A stretch of DNA of 64,000 nucleotides from Scytonema hofmannii PCC 7110 (GCF_000346485.2 NZ_KQ976354.1:1051031-1115030); one strand, 5' to 3'. Numbered from the stretch's first letter, positions 51,951 to 61,414 are shown. The notes: generated by a model not told the origin, from the sequence alone. Numbers and translations: made by a program.

Positions 51951-54900
51951 ATGTTGGATGCTTCTGATCTATCAGGCGGGAGTTTTGATGCCAATGCTAT
52001 GGGAAGTGTACTGCCAGGATTGGACGCATCGGGTTTACCGTCAGTAACTGCATACGGACTTACTAACTCACTTCAGTCAAATCCGCGTCCTCTTTCTGTT
52101 TCTAGCCTACCTACATTAGATTCACCAGTTTCAAGCTTTAGTACTGGAGTTTTTACTGTGGGTGAAACTGGAGAAGTTAGCTTTGACTATCTTGTTGATG
52201 GCGGCAAGTATCAAGGTGAATTAGCCATCTTTAGCTTGCAAGGTATTGAGCGGTATGGGATTGGGTCTAAATTGTTTGTACAGGAAGCTGCACTTCGAGC
52301 TTCAACGAATTCTGACCTTGGACACATTGTCATTTCAGACCGCACCGAGGGAGCAAGGTTTGATGGCAGTCCTAGTGAACGCAATTTTAATGCGGGACAA
52401 TACCAAGGTGTAAAGAAATTCTCAATGCGAACTGGTGAACAGTTCGGTATCATGCTCGTTTCTAACGGTACGGTGCAGGATGTTTTGCGTAATCCTGATA
52501 ATGCTAAGAACCGTCCGATGTTTTCGATGCCAGAAGTGAATCTTGATAGTACAGTTCAGATGGCACAGGTTGTTAACGTAGTAGCAGATGGAAATTCCTT
52601 TGCCTTTGAAGATTTGTGGCTAAATCAAAACTCAGACCGCGACTACAATGACATGGTTTTTCAGATACAAGGTGCAAAAGCACAAGTAGCACCACTTAAA
52701 GATTTGATTAATCCAGATAGAGACTGGCGTAGTTCACAACAAGGTCAGCAGTTAGAAGAATATGCAGCTAAGTCTCTAGAAGAGTATGAACAATCAATAG
52801 TAGACCCGCAAGACTTAGCTGGAAACACAATAGATAAAGCACGTAAAGTTAGCGTATCTAGCCGTGGGAAACTGTATCGGGGTTGGGTAGGCACAATTGA
52901 TACTAATGACTTTTATTCTTTCAGTTTAGGCACGCGAAATGAGTTTAAATTGTCACTTGATGGTTTAACTTCTGATGCAAATGTTGAGTTATTAGACATC
53001 AATGGTAACGTAATTCAGAGTTCAAAAAATGTTGGTACAGCAACAGAGTCGATTAATACGACTTTAGAATCAGGTGCTTACAGAATTCGAGTGAATTCGT
53101 CTGGAAATATCGGTACTGCATTCAATTTAAACGTATCTGTCACTCCACTGATTCAAGTTGCAGGTGTCACTATCACAACTACAGGGTCAGAAGAAACAGG
53201 TGAAATAGCAACTGCTGAATCGCTGCCACTAATAGAAGTTATAAATTCTAATAATCCAGGCGATAATAGCTTTAGTAGCGATCCTCGTTTTACAGGGATA
53301 GATGGGCAGTTAAATAACGGAACTCGCCTTTCTACGGTAATTATAGATACAGGAATTAACTTACAGCATCCTTTCTTTGGTAACCGTATTGCTAATAGCT
53401 TTGATTTTGCAGACGATGACCCAGATGCTACAGATGATAGCGGAGATAGAGGACACGGCACGAATGTCACTAGTATAGCTGCTGGTTCTGGTACATACAA
53501 CACTAGTTCTAAAGATACAGTTACTTACAGAGGAGTGGCACCAAATGCAAATATTATTCACTTGAAAGTATTCGAACAAAATTTAGATACCTTTAGTTTT
53601 GGTGATGTTGAACAGGCTTTACAGTGGGTAGTTGAAAACGCAGAAAGATTTAACATTATGAGCGTTAATATGTCGCTAGGTGATGGTAGCAATTACAATA
53701 CGCTTCAATCAAGAGATTTTAATGAGAAGATCGCAGAACAAACCAGAAAGAAAGGTATAAGTGATGAACTTGAAGCTTTAGCAAGAAAAAATGTGATTGT
53801 TGTTTCTGCTTCTGGTAACAACTTTTTCAGCTTTGGTTCTGCTCAAGGTGTAACCTATCCCTCTGCTGACCCTAATTCATTATCAATTGGGGCTGTATAT
53901 GATGCTAATGTAGGTTCTCAAAGTTATGTAAGTGGCGCGATCGCAAATACCACTAATGTAGACCGCATCACACCATTTTCTCAACGCCATGAAACATTGA
54001 CAACTGTGTTTGGTCCAGGCGCTATAATAACTGGTGCTGGAATGGAGAATAACGATCTAAATACTAGTAATACTTTTAATGACAACTTCCTAAGTAGAAT
54101 GTCTGGTACTAGCCAAGCAGCGCCTCACGTAGCAGGGATGGTGGTGCTAGCACAAGAATTAGCACTGCAAGAACTTGGAAGAATACTGACTCCTGCTGAG
54201 TTTCGCCAGCTATTACGCGATACTAGCGACCCAATATTTGATGGAGATGAAAATAATAATGGACAGGTGGATATAGGAGACGAGGACGACAATGTTATTA
54301 ATACACAGCGAACATACCGCCGTGTAAATATGCTTGCTTTAGCGAATGCAATTCTCGATTTAAAGCCACCTAGTGACAGACAAATTGATTTAACTGCAAA
54401 AAGTTTTGATGTTGTAGGAGAAAAATTTAATACAGGAGATAACTTTAGTGTTGCCTTCGATATTGAGAATCTAGGTTCAGATAAGTCATATCCCTTCGAT
54501 GTTAATTTTTATTTATCCTCTGATGCAACTATCTCCGAGCAAGATACTTTATTGGGTAATTTTAGAATTAACAATTTGAATCGTAATAGTAACACTGGAA
54601 TTATAACACAAAATCTTACTCTACCATCACCAGATAATCCTGCATGGAATAGTTTTGGTAGCGGGAATGCTTATATTGGAATGATTATAGATGGATTAAA
54701 CGAAGTTGGAGAGACAAACGAAGGTAATAACAGAAATCGTGGAGTTTCTATAGATAAAGATACCATCCAAATTAACCAGCGCGGCAAGTTAAAAGTAACT
54801 TTTAATCGAATCCAAGGCGACTTTGATGACTTTCCCTTCGGTTCATCTGACTTTTATGGAGAAGTGTATTTTCCTGGTGATACTTCTCCCCGTAAAACTC

Positions 54901-55193
54901 CTCAAATTGATAATAACGATGATATTTACCCGAATTGGCAACTAGATTCCAATGTTAGTGGTGTGAAGACACTAATTACTATTTCGGCACTAGACAACGA
55001 TCCAGTTGTCCAAGATGCTCTGATTATTCTTTTAAATCTCATCTATAACCTTTTCTCAGGTGAAATCACTTTCATTGATGAAATCAATGAATATGTTATA
55101 GGAAAAGGAGGTAACCAGATTTATGTACCGCTTAATGATGATGATGGCAGGGGAGGAATATGGTTTACAGTAGATTTTGAACCACAAGCATAA
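51951..55193 (+). CDS. DUF4114 / PPC / subtilisin / CARDB cell-surface protease
   Basis: 1080 residues. A DUF4114 domain near residues 60-240 (FEDLWLNQNSDRDYNDMVFQI, acidic, probably Ca-binding); a bacterial pre-peptidase C-terminal-type domain at about 290-400 (TIDTNDFYSFSL, SGAYRIRVNSSG); then a subtilisin (S8) domain with the full triad: Asp in VIIDTGINLQHP, His in RGHGTNVTSIAAG and Ser in GTSQAAPHVAGM. A dockerin-like acidic loop (DENNNGQVDIGDEDDN) follows, then a CARDB domain (FNTGDNFSVAFDIENLG; GEVNEGN-like motif) and a final beta domain. It lacks a standard signal peptide; DUF4114 proteins of cyanobacteria are often exported by type I systems. A strong terminator follows. Confidence 0.88.
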   Translation: MLDASDLSGGSFDANAMGSVLPGLDASGLPSVTAYGLTNSLQSNPRPLSVSSLPTLDSPVSSFSTGVFTVGETGEVSFDYLVDGGKYQGELAIFSLQGIERYGIGSKLFVQEAALRASTNSDLGHIVISDRTEGARFDGSPSERNFNAGQYQGVKKFSMRTGEQFGIMLVSNGTVQDVLRNPDNAKNRPMFSMPEVNLDSTVQMAQVVNVVADGNSFAFEDLWLNQNSDRDYNDMVFQIQGAKAQVAPLKDLINPDRDWRSSQQGQQLEEYAAKSLEEYEQSIVDPQDLAGNTIDKARKVSVSSRGKLYRGWVGTIDTNDFYSFSLGTRNEFKLSLDGLTSDANVELLDINGNVIQSSKNVGTATESINTTLESGAYRIRVNSSGNIGTAFNLNVSVTPLIQVAGVTITTTGSEETGEIATAESLPLIEVINSNNPGDNSFSSDPRFTGIDGQLNNGTRLSTVIIDTGINLQHPFFGNRIANSFDFADDDPDATDDSGDRGHGTNVTSIAAGSGTYNTSSKDTVTYRGVAPNANIIHLKVFEQNLDTFSFGDVEQALQWVVENAERFNIMSVNMSLGDGSNYNTLQSRDFNEKIAEQTRKKGISDELEALARKNVIVVSASGNNFFSFGSAQGVTYPSADPNSLSIGAVYDANVGSQSYVSGAIANTTNVDRITPFSQRHETLTTVFGPGAIITGAGMENNDLNTSNTFNDNFLSRMSGTSQAAPHVAGMVVLAQELALQELGRILTPAEFRQLLRDTSDPIFDGDENNNGQVDIGDEDDNVINTQRTYRRVNMLALANAILDLKPPSDRQIDLTAKSFDVVGEKFNTGDNFSVAFDIENLGSDKSYPFDVNFYLSSDATISEQDTLLGNFRINNLNRNSNTGIITQNLTLPSPDNPAWNSFGSGNAYIGMIIDGLNEVGETNEGNNRNRGVSIDKDTIQINQRGKLKVTFNRIQGDFDDFPFGSSDFYGEVYFPGDTSPRKTPQIDNNDDIYPNWQLDSNVSGVKTLITISALDNDPVVQDALIILLNLIYNLFSGEITFIDEINEYVIGKGGNQIYVPLNDDDGRGGIWFTVDFEPQA

Positions 55194-55196
55194 GTA

Positions 55197-55230
55197 AAAA
55201 AGGTGGGTATTTTTAGTACCCACCTTTTTT
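55197..55230 (+). terminator. Intrinsic terminator after the protease gene
   Basis: Perfect stem GGTGGGTA / TACCCACC with a 7-base loop, A-run before and T6 after, starting 4 bp past the stop codon at 55193. The A/T runs extend the stem so it could work in both directions. Confidence 0.9.
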
Positions 55231-55395
55231 ACAGAATGTGCTTATGGCGCTTGGCATCTAAATGGAGTACACCCCCCTATACCTACCCTTATATTAACTC
55301 GGCAAAACTTTGAACGGCTTTTTTCCCACTCGATACTTTAGGAGTCACTTTAGAAGACTTGGGTTTGGGTTTAGCTAATCTAGAAAACGTTGATA

Positions 55396-56281
55396 CAATG
55401 GTCAAAACCTGATTGATGCGATCGCTACTACCAGAGAAATTAACACCTTCTTACAAGTTAATAGTACCCTAGATTACTCCGGTGCTGGTTCTAGCTTCAA
55501 CCTCTACCGACTCAGTTACACTTTTCCGCTATTTGAAGACTTCCGCGTGTCTTTCTTCCCTCAAGGCTTTGCTTCCGATTACGTAGATAAAAACAGCTTT
55601 GCTAATAACAGTGCAAGAAACTTCTCAACTTACGGCTTAGTCAACAATCAACTACTACTAGCAAACGATCGCGCCGGAGCAGGAGCAGCAATCAGTTGGA
55701 ATCCCGGTAAAGGTGCGTTCACAATTAGGGGAGTCTATCGCGCACAACAAGCTGGTCTTGCTAACACCAAACCTGATTTTACCAACAGTAGCCAGCAAGG
55801 AGGTCTATTTGATGACCCGAATTTAGGTGTGGTTGAACTTGAGTTTTCACCTTCTAAGACTTTTGCAATTCGGCTTCAGTATAGTGGAGGAACTCAAGAT
55901 GGAGAAGAATACAATGTCTTAGGTGCTAACTTAGAGCTAGCCCTTGGTAAGAAAGTTGGACTCTTTGGACGCTTTGGTTATGCCTTTAACTTTCCTGGTA
56001 ATATCCAACCTACCTCTTGGTCAGCAGGTGTTGTATTCCCAGATTTTTTGGCAAAGGGTGCTAATCTTGGGTTTTCTGTAGGTCAACCTCTCATCTTTCA
56101 AGAAAGAGATAACCTTCTCGGCTTTTTTAACAGTACCCAAACTAACTACGAAGCGTTTTATAAATTACCAATCAACGATAACATATCAGTTTCGCCAATA
56201 TTGCAGGTCATCACTGACCCTGGAAACTCGCAAGCAAACACGATTTACACAGGCACTTTGCGGACGGTTTTTTCCTTTTAA
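55396..56281 (+). pseudogene. Iron-uptake-type porin, N-terminal part missing
   Basis: C-terminal half of a cyanobacterial SLH/OprB-type outer-membrane porin: NGQNLIDAIATTREINTFLQ, YSGAGSSFNLYRLSYTFPLF, then alternating beta strands to the C-terminal TGTLRTVFSF ending in Phe, the usual outer-membrane signature. The frame opens only after a TGA near 55395. The signal peptide, SLH domain, coiled coil and first barrel strands of the roughly 550-aa protein are absent. An ATG at 55546-55549 could start a 244-aa product without an export signal, so it is almost certainly non-functional. Confidence 0.72.
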
Positions 56282-56360
56282 ATTTTTGTAGAACATAAAA
56301 ATAGCGTAGCGATCGCATAATTCTGGCATTCAAATGTGTTTTTATTCTAGACAATAGAAA

Positions 56361-56807
56361 CTATTGAGAATAGGCTTGCCTTCTGCAAGAAAAATAACGA
56401 TTTAAATCTTTGTTCGTAGCCATATAAACCGTAGTAATGGCACAGAGAACGACCATAATCCAACTGCCAACGATGAGAAAGGCGGATAGCTTGGAATTCA
56501 GTGCCACAACCATTGCAATTAGAGCGACAACCAACAAACTCAAAATACCCATCAGGAGGTATTTTGCCCATTTGCGACCTTGAAGAACAAAATACATCAC
56601 TAAAATTGTCAGCAAGATGCGTCCGATTGCCCACCGATCCTTCGCAACAATAACCAGTGCGACATCTAGGATACAAAGCACCACAAACATAAACAGTAGT
56701 CTATTTCGCGCTTGTAAGGCAGAACGGTCGGGCTGAGGCATGGCTGCTGTGATGATATTTGCGAATATTAGGCATCTAAAAAAGATCCTAACTCCCAGCC
56801 TGCTCAT
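56361..56807 (-). CDS. Small integral membrane protein
   Basis: 148 residues, or 126 if ATG 56741 (MPQPDRSALQARNR) is used; that shorter form looks more natural because it starts with a charged leader before the first helix. It has four predicted transmembrane helices (LLFMFVVLCILDVALVIV; IGRILLTILVMYFVL; LLMGILSLLVVALIAMVV; AFLIVGSWIMVVLCAITTVYM). No family recognised. It stands alone downstream of the porin remnant, convergent with it. Confidence 0.65.
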   Translation of the reverse strand: MSRLGVRIFFRCLIFANIITAAMPQPDRSALQARNRLLFMFVVLCILDVALVIVAKDRWAIGRILLTILVMYFVLQGRKWAKYLLMGILSLLVVALIAMVVALNSKLSAFLIVGSWIMVVLCAITTVYMATNKDLNRYFSCRRQAYSQ

Positions 56808-57182
56808 TTTCTCAAGAATTTCTTATCGTTGGGTGGGATTGGATCTTATCGGCTACGCTGTTGTTTAATTCAATACCTTTGCCAATATAGAAGCCTAGAC
56901 CAATTTTGCCATTTTTGCCTGGTACAAAAACTTTTGCCATTTTCACCGAAAATTTCCGATCCATGTGTATTCTTGAGGTTAAATGCCAGAATCTCAATGT
57001 CTTGCCGTGCAGGCTATTGAATAAAAATTCCTTCCGGAAAACCTGAGGCTGTTTTTTAAAACTAATGATTTTTGCCTTGGAACAGCAAAACGGGCTTTCA
57101 TCATTAAAGCACCACCACTTTACCCTTCAAAAATGGCGAAGGTATTGTTAATTAAAAAACTTAAACCTAATACTTACGTTAT

Positions 57183-58016
57183 TTAGGTGTTCTGCTGTGC
57201 AGCTAAGCGGACAGCTTCTAGATCGACTTTCAGCTCTTGAGCAATCTGCTCTACGCTCATTCCCATTTTAAGTAACAGAGGCACAGTGACTCTCAACATT
57301 TCAGCTTTCTGTTCTTCGCGACCTTCAACGCGACCTTCAACGCGACCTTCAACGCGACCCTCAGCTTTCGCTTCCTGATAAACTCTTGTCTGCTCTAAAG
57401 TCAGTCCCAGCATAGCTTCTACTTCCTCTCTACTCAATGAAGCAAATTTGTAAACGGCGATTGTGGTAATAATGTCGATGATTTCGTTTTTCGGCAGTGT
57501 CTCCGTTTCCTCTAATTGTACTCGCTCAATCAATCGACGTGCTTGCTCTGCCATTTCTTGTTCCGATGCAATTGTCAACTGCATCAAGTTGATGCCTATT
57601 GGCTGCTGATTTGGCTCCCCCAATTCATCAAGATAAATTCGCTGCACTTGGTCGCTATTCAAAAACATTCGATGGGTTTTGCGATCACTTGGTTCCAATG
57701 AGCGTGATGGAAAAATAACGACACAGAACCAATCGTCATATTCCCACCGATTTCGGTTCAAGTACATCATCGACTCAGTAAAGAATCGATAATAGAGATC
57801 TTCATCTTTTTGGAATTGAACTTCTGCAAAAAAGATAATTTTGTCTGTTGCGTCCACAGGCGGCAAAAACACGCCGTCGATGCGAAAAGAAGTTTCTTTG
57901 ACTTCAACCGACTCAAATCGATAATTTTGTGCTCCTTCAGGAGGGTCATTCACTAGTTCAAACAGTAAATCTGGAAACCGCTTAAAAATCTGATAGTAGA
58001 TAGAATCGCGTTTCAT
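57183..58016 (-). CDS. Rpn-family (DUF2887) PD-(D/E)XK nuclease-like protein
   Basis: 277 residues. DUF2887/Rpn features: MKRDSIYYQIFKRFPDLLFEL, then the nuclease core SFRIDGVFLPP and IIFFAEVQFQKDEDLYYR (Asp, Glu-x-Gln) and YDDWFCVVIFPSRS. The middle is a helical region (AVYKFASLSREEVEAML). The tail carries an EGRV tetrapeptide repeated about four times (12-bp DNA repeat at 57317-57358) before a C-terminal MGMSVEQIAQELKV helix-turn-helix-like end. Relatives promote recombination or are defence-associated. A broken copy of the tail lies upstream at 58294. Confidence 0.85.
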   Translation of the reverse strand: MKRDSIYYQIFKRFPDLLFELVNDPPEGAQNYRFESVEVKETSFRIDGVFLPPVDATDKIIFFAEVQFQKDEDLYYRFFTESMMYLNRNRWEYDDWFCVVIFPSRSLEPSDRKTHRMFLNSDQVQRIYLDELGEPNQQPIGINLMQLTIASEQEMAEQARRLIERVQLEETETLPKNEIIDIITTIAVYKFASLSREEVEAMLGLTLEQTRVYQEAKAEGRVEGRVEGRVEGREEQKAEMLRVTVPLLLKMGMSVEQIAQELKVDLEAVRLAAQQNT

Positions 58017-58205
58017 TGAAATATCCTTGAGGTGCTCGTGTCGGTTCTTGACACACTTTTCAGACTGATAGTCTACCAGATAAAGCTTATCTTATTAAAA
58101 TAACAATGAGTTATTGCTTTGTCTGACTCAAATTTTTACTTTAGGAAAGAAAAAACATGAATTTTGTAGACGTTTTTTCCTGTGAAATTTTGACACAACG
58201 CAAAA

Positions 58206-58242
58206 ACAGCGTAGCGATAAAACTTCAGATCGACTACGCTGT
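58206..58242. repeat. Inverted repeat ACAGCGTAG...CTACGCTGT
   Basis: A nine-base perfect stem ACAGCGTAG/CTACGCTGT, extended by GAT/ATC after one mismatch, lies between the Rpn gene and its tail remnant. The half-sites also appear near 56299 (AGCGTAGCGATCGC) and 56852 (CTACGCTGTTGTT), so it is a small dispersed palindrome. Confidence 0.55.
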
Positions 58243-58293
58243 TGTTATTGAAAATTTCATCAGGATGAAACCTAAACCTAATACCCGTTTTAT

Positions 58294-58371
58294 TTAGGTA
58301 TTCTGCTGTGCAGCTAAGCGAACAGCTTCTAGCTCGACTTTCAGATCTTGTGCAATTTGTTCCGCGCTCAT
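58294..58371 (-). pseudogene. Duplicate tail of the Rpn/DUF2887 gene
   Basis: The minus strand reads MSAEQIAQDLKVELEAVRLA and ends AQQNT with a stop, almost the same as the last 25 residues of the intact Rpn gene (MSVEQIAQELKVDLEAVRLA). The sequence just past the stop also matches. No upstream part is present. Remnant of a tandem duplication. Confidence 0.75.
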
Positions 58372-58413
58372 AACATAGTGATTGTTCTCCTTTTTACTTC
58401 GGAAATCACTGGG

Positions 58414-58812
58414 TCACGCCAGTGCTGCTGTTGCCTCAATCTCAACCAACGTTTCTGGAGAGGCCAGTGAAGAAACACCGATGCCAGTAATAGCTGGGCG
58501 CGACTCTCCTAAATATTGCGTGACAATTGGAGCAATGGTCTCGATGAATTCTCCAAATTCACCACGAATGTAGATGCGAAGGCTAAGCAGATTTTCTACG
58601 GAGCTTCCCGATGCATCTAAGACGATGTTTAGGTTAGTCAGCACATTCGAGAGTTGCCCCTCGACGGTATGGCATGAAACTTGGTGGTTCATGTCCCAGT
58701 CAACTTGACCAGAAATGTAAACGGTAGCCGTTGCGGTATCGATAACCGCTTTGGACATCCCGTGCGGTCTTCCATCATAAAGTTCTGGCGGATTTATTAG
58801 TTGCTTTCTCAT
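58414..58812 (-). CDS. RidA/YjgF/UK114-family protein
   Basis: 132 residues of the RidA superfamily (2-iminobutanoate/enamine deaminase-like, clearing reactive imines). Landmarks: TVYISGQVDWD, VEGQLSNVLTNLNIVLDASG, LLSLRIYIRG, and ESRPAITGIGVSSLASPETLVEIEATA. The second Arg and the Glu of the usual active site are in place. It lies near an AraC regulator and may be controlled by it. Confidence 0.88.
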   Translation of the reverse strand: MRKQLINPPELYDGRPHGMSKAVIDTATATVYISGQVDWDMNHQVSCHTVEGQLSNVLTNLNIVLDASGSSVENLLSLRIYIRGEFGEFIETIAPIVTQYLGESRPAITGIGVSSLASPETLVEIEATAALA

Positions 58813-58982
58813 CGCGTCTAATCCTTATGCGTGTGAAAATTGGAGAGCCAAATCAATGGTCTGGATAACCAACGCTCTTATTCTGAAGTTTAATGAGTTT
58901 CAGCACTCAACTTCTTTCAAATTCTTACAACGCTCTATCAGATTCTTAGGATGTTTACTCATTTGCTTCAAGAGTATTCAGA

Positions 58983-59022
58983 AGCGATCGCAGCTTGAAG
59001 TGAGTTAACTTCTGCGATCGCT
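58983..59022. repeat. Inverted repeat built on two HIP1 octamers
   Basis: AGCGATCGCAG and CTGCGATCGCT form a perfect 11-bp inverted repeat with an 18-base spacer, between the RidA and AraC genes. Each arm contains one full HIP1 site. It lies downstream of the AraC stop. Confidence 0.7.
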
Positions 59023-59100
59023 CCATCAACATTGAGCGAGTTTTCAATTCTATTTAGCGTTTTTCAAGTTCTTATGGCAGTTTTTCAAATTCTTATGGGA

Positions 59101-60009
59101 TTAACGAACCTGCTTTGGAGTCATTCCAGTGAGACGTTTAAACTGTTGCGTCAGGTGGCTTTGACTAGAGAAGCCGACTTGTAAAGCGATGTCTGCAATT
59201 GCTAAGTCCGTTTTCAACAACATCACTTTTGCCTTCTCTACTCGCTGTTGAATCACATACTGATGCGGCGAGATTCCCATTGCTTGCTTAAACAAACTTG
59301 CAAAGTAAGTGGGGCTGATGTTAACAACGCTTGCTAATTCAGCCAGAGACAAATCTCGATTGAGGTAAGTGTGAATATAATCGATCGCTTGTTGCAACTG
59401 GGCGCGAGTTAAGCTTCTATTCTGAGATGTAATGGTTTGCGTCAAGATGGGTTGCGTCAAGGTCGAATAGTGCCGCAGCAAATGAATCACTAACACTTGG
59501 GTCAACGATTCAGCATATAATTGACCCATCATGCCACCCGATCGCAACTCCGCGAACATCAGCATTCCAATGTGATGAAGTTGCAAATCTTGCTGACCGA
59601 AACAATGCACGAGGTCGAACCGTTTTGAATCAATGTCGGAGGCTTCAGCAACTTGTCTAATTAATTCCGGTTTTAAGCAGATGTGCAGTGGAGCGCAAAT
59701 GACACCACTCATATCTCGATCTTGACGCCAATAGCTCGGTTGTCCAGCCGGAACAAAGAGGTTGTCCCCTTTGAGAAGGATTGATTCATGCAAGCGATCG
59801 TCCCGTCTTTGAATTAAAGGAGCGGGCTGTCCTGTATGTAAGTAGAGCCAATGATCCGATAGGGCAGGGAGTTCCATTTCAAAAGCTGAAGCAGGACTTT
59901 GACACTGCTCAACCAAAACGCCATTCCAGTTCATCTGCCGACTGGAGAACATCAGCGTTTTATTCCACCGTTGGCTGAGTTCGAGCGAGTTGAGAAAGTT
60001 GCTTGTCAT
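59101..60009 (-). CDS. AraC-family transcriptional regulator
   Basis: 302 residues. C-terminal double helix-turn-helix: LAELASVVNISPTYFASLFKQAMGISPHQYVIQQRVEKAK and IADIALQVGFSSQSHLTQQFKRLTGMTPKQVR. The N-terminal domain (ALSDHWLYLHTGQPAPLIQRRDDR; FVPAGQPSYWRQD) is the cupin-like ligand domain. Related in layout to the AraC gene at 48569. It is upstream of ridA on the same strand, 288 bp away, and may control it. Confidence 0.9.
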   Translation of the reverse strand: MTSNFLNSLELSQRWNKTLMFSSRQMNWNGVLVEQCQSPASAFEMELPALSDHWLYLHTGQPAPLIQRRDDRLHESILLKGDNLFVPAGQPSYWRQDRDMSGVICAPLHICLKPELIRQVAEASDIDSKRFDLVHCFGQQDLQLHHIGMLMFAELRSGGMMGQLYAESLTQVLVIHLLRHYSTLTQPILTQTITSQNRSLTRAQLQQAIDYIHTYLNRDLSLAELASVVNISPTYFASLFKQAMGISPHQYVIQQRVEKAKVMLLKTDLAIADIALQVGFSSQSHLTQQFKRLTGMTPKQVR

Positions 60010-60200
60010 CTAAAAACTTCCGGAGCAGCAAAAGTGTTCATCAGTTAGTAATCTAACATGATAACCAAAACATCAAATCACGATCCCGCGATTGATGCTT
60101 CTCCCATTAGAAAGACTTCGCCAACTCAGCAAGCGATCGATAATTTAGCCCTTTGTACCAGGTTTGCAAGGCATCACTGACCCAGACATAGCGATTTTTC

Positions 60201-61169
60201 TTACCAAGCATCGCGCAGGTATATAATCTCCTCAATCACCTTGAGAAAATTAGGTAATACCGTAGATGAATTTTTCTTTCGCCAAACAGCAGCAATTTGT
60301 CGAGCCAATGTTGCATCTTTCAGCACTTTATATATAACGCCTTCCCGGTGAAGAATTTGGACGTGATTGGGGAGAATAGACACACCTTTTCCTGATGCCA
60401 CTAAACTCAAAAGTACAACAACTCCAGTGACTCTAATGTTAGACGCGATTTTAGGTTCAAAACCTATTTTTTTACATAAGGTAATAACTTCTCCGTAGAA
60501 AGGCAACACATCAAGTGGAGGCAAGATAATCGTCTCATTTGCTAATACTTTCAGAGAAATCTCAGTATCCTTTTGCTTAGCTAGAGCATGATTGGTTGGT
60601 AATGCAACAACAAAGTATTCATTGAGAAGAATTTGAAACTCTAAATCTGGGTCATTCCTATCAAAACTGGGAGAGCGTTGAAACACTACATCTAATTCAC
60701 AATTTTTGAGCATCTGAATCTCTTGTTGAATTTTGACTTCGTGGAGTTCTAGTTCTACATTAGGAAATTGCTTTTGAAACTCTTGTAACACTTCGGGTAG
60801 AATACTGTTTGCGACAGCATTGTTAAGACCTATGATTAAACGTCCAATTTGACCAAGACTTGCTTGTTGTGCTTGTGCGATCGCTCGCTCAAGATACATG
60901 AGAGCTAACTGTACTTCTTTTAAGAAAACCTTACCGGCTTCAGTTAATTCAATGGGGCGTTTGGTGCGATCGAATAGTTTGATATTTGATGTTTTTGCAT
61001 TGGCACTTAATGATTTTTCTAGTGTCTGAATACTTTGGGTAAGGTTAGGCTGATGAATTCCGAGACGCTTTGCCGCCTCAGTAAAGTTGTTTCCAGCCTG
61101 CACCACTGCCATGAAATTACAGATTTGCCGCACTTCAAGATGATTCAGATGTTGAAAGTTCATCGGCAA
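60201..61169 (-). CDS. LysR-family transcriptional regulator
   Basis: 322 residues (or 320 from the third codon). N-terminal winged helix LEVRQICNFMAVVQAGNNFTEAAKRLGIHQPNLTQSIQTLE, then the linker helix and the periplasmic-binding-type effector domain (LPEVLQEFQKQFPNVELEL; ILPNHVQILHREGVIYKVL). An ATAGTA-N10-TACTAT inverted repeat lies 27 bp upstream of its start. The same promoter block occurs again before the oxoprolinase gene at 62538, next to a decayed LysR tail. So this regulator probably controls that gene; its copy was separated from it by duplication. Confidence 0.9.
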   Translation of the reverse strand: MPMNFQHLNHLEVRQICNFMAVVQAGNNFTEAAKRLGIHQPNLTQSIQTLEKSLSANAKTSNIKLFDRTKRPIELTEAGKVFLKEVQLALMYLERAIAQAQQASLGQIGRLIIGLNNAVANSILPEVLQEFQKQFPNVELELHEVKIQQEIQMLKNCELDVVFQRSPSFDRNDPDLEFQILLNEYFVVALPTNHALAKQKDTEISLKVLANETIILPPLDVLPFYGEVITLCKKIGFEPKIASNIRVTGVVVLLSLVASGKGVSILPNHVQILHREGVIYKVLKDATLARQIAAVWRKKNSSTVLPNFLKVIEEIIYLRDAW

Positions 61170-61195
61170 CCCTAAGCTATATGTTTCATCATATT

Positions 61196-61217
61196 ATAGT
61201 ATGGTATATTTTACTAT
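61196..61217. promoter_or_regulatory. Putative LysR operator, copy 1
   Basis: ATAGTA-N10-TACTAT inverted repeat within a block of about 55 bp (AGCTATATGTTTCAT to ATATAAGATATT) that recurs at 62430-62485. Placed directly upstream of the LysR start, it fits an autoregulatory LTTR site of T-N11-A type. Confidence 0.65.
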
Positions 61218-61294
61218 ATAAGATATTATACTGTTGAACGATGCGGGTTAGCGTTCGATTGAAACAATATGGAACGTAATGAAAATCTGTAGTG

Positions 61295-61414
61295 TCATGG
61301 TTTTTCTTGACGCAAACGCTGTGTTAATTCCTCTCTTTTGTTTTCCCACCATTCCTCGCTAATTTCTATCTTGTTACCGCTATCTAACCCTTCGAGTAAG
61401 AGAAAGTCTTGGTA
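61295..61414 (-). pseudogene. Remnant of an antitoxin gene tail
   Basis: The minus strand reads DFLLLEGLDSGNKIEISEEW followed by WENKREELTQRLRQEKP and a stop. This is the C-terminal pattern of ParD-like antitoxins (LxxLDSGxxIEVTxEWWExKR). The front part is missing; upstream DNA holds a GC-rich palindrome (GTAGGGGTGC...GCGCCCCTAC) of dispersed type. Confidence 0.6.

Noticed and set aside
56812-56997. Small minus-strand frame (KVFVPGKNGKIGLGFYIGKG)
   Set aside because: Coding-like stretch but no family, no clear start, and it lies among repeated non-coding strings; left unassigned.
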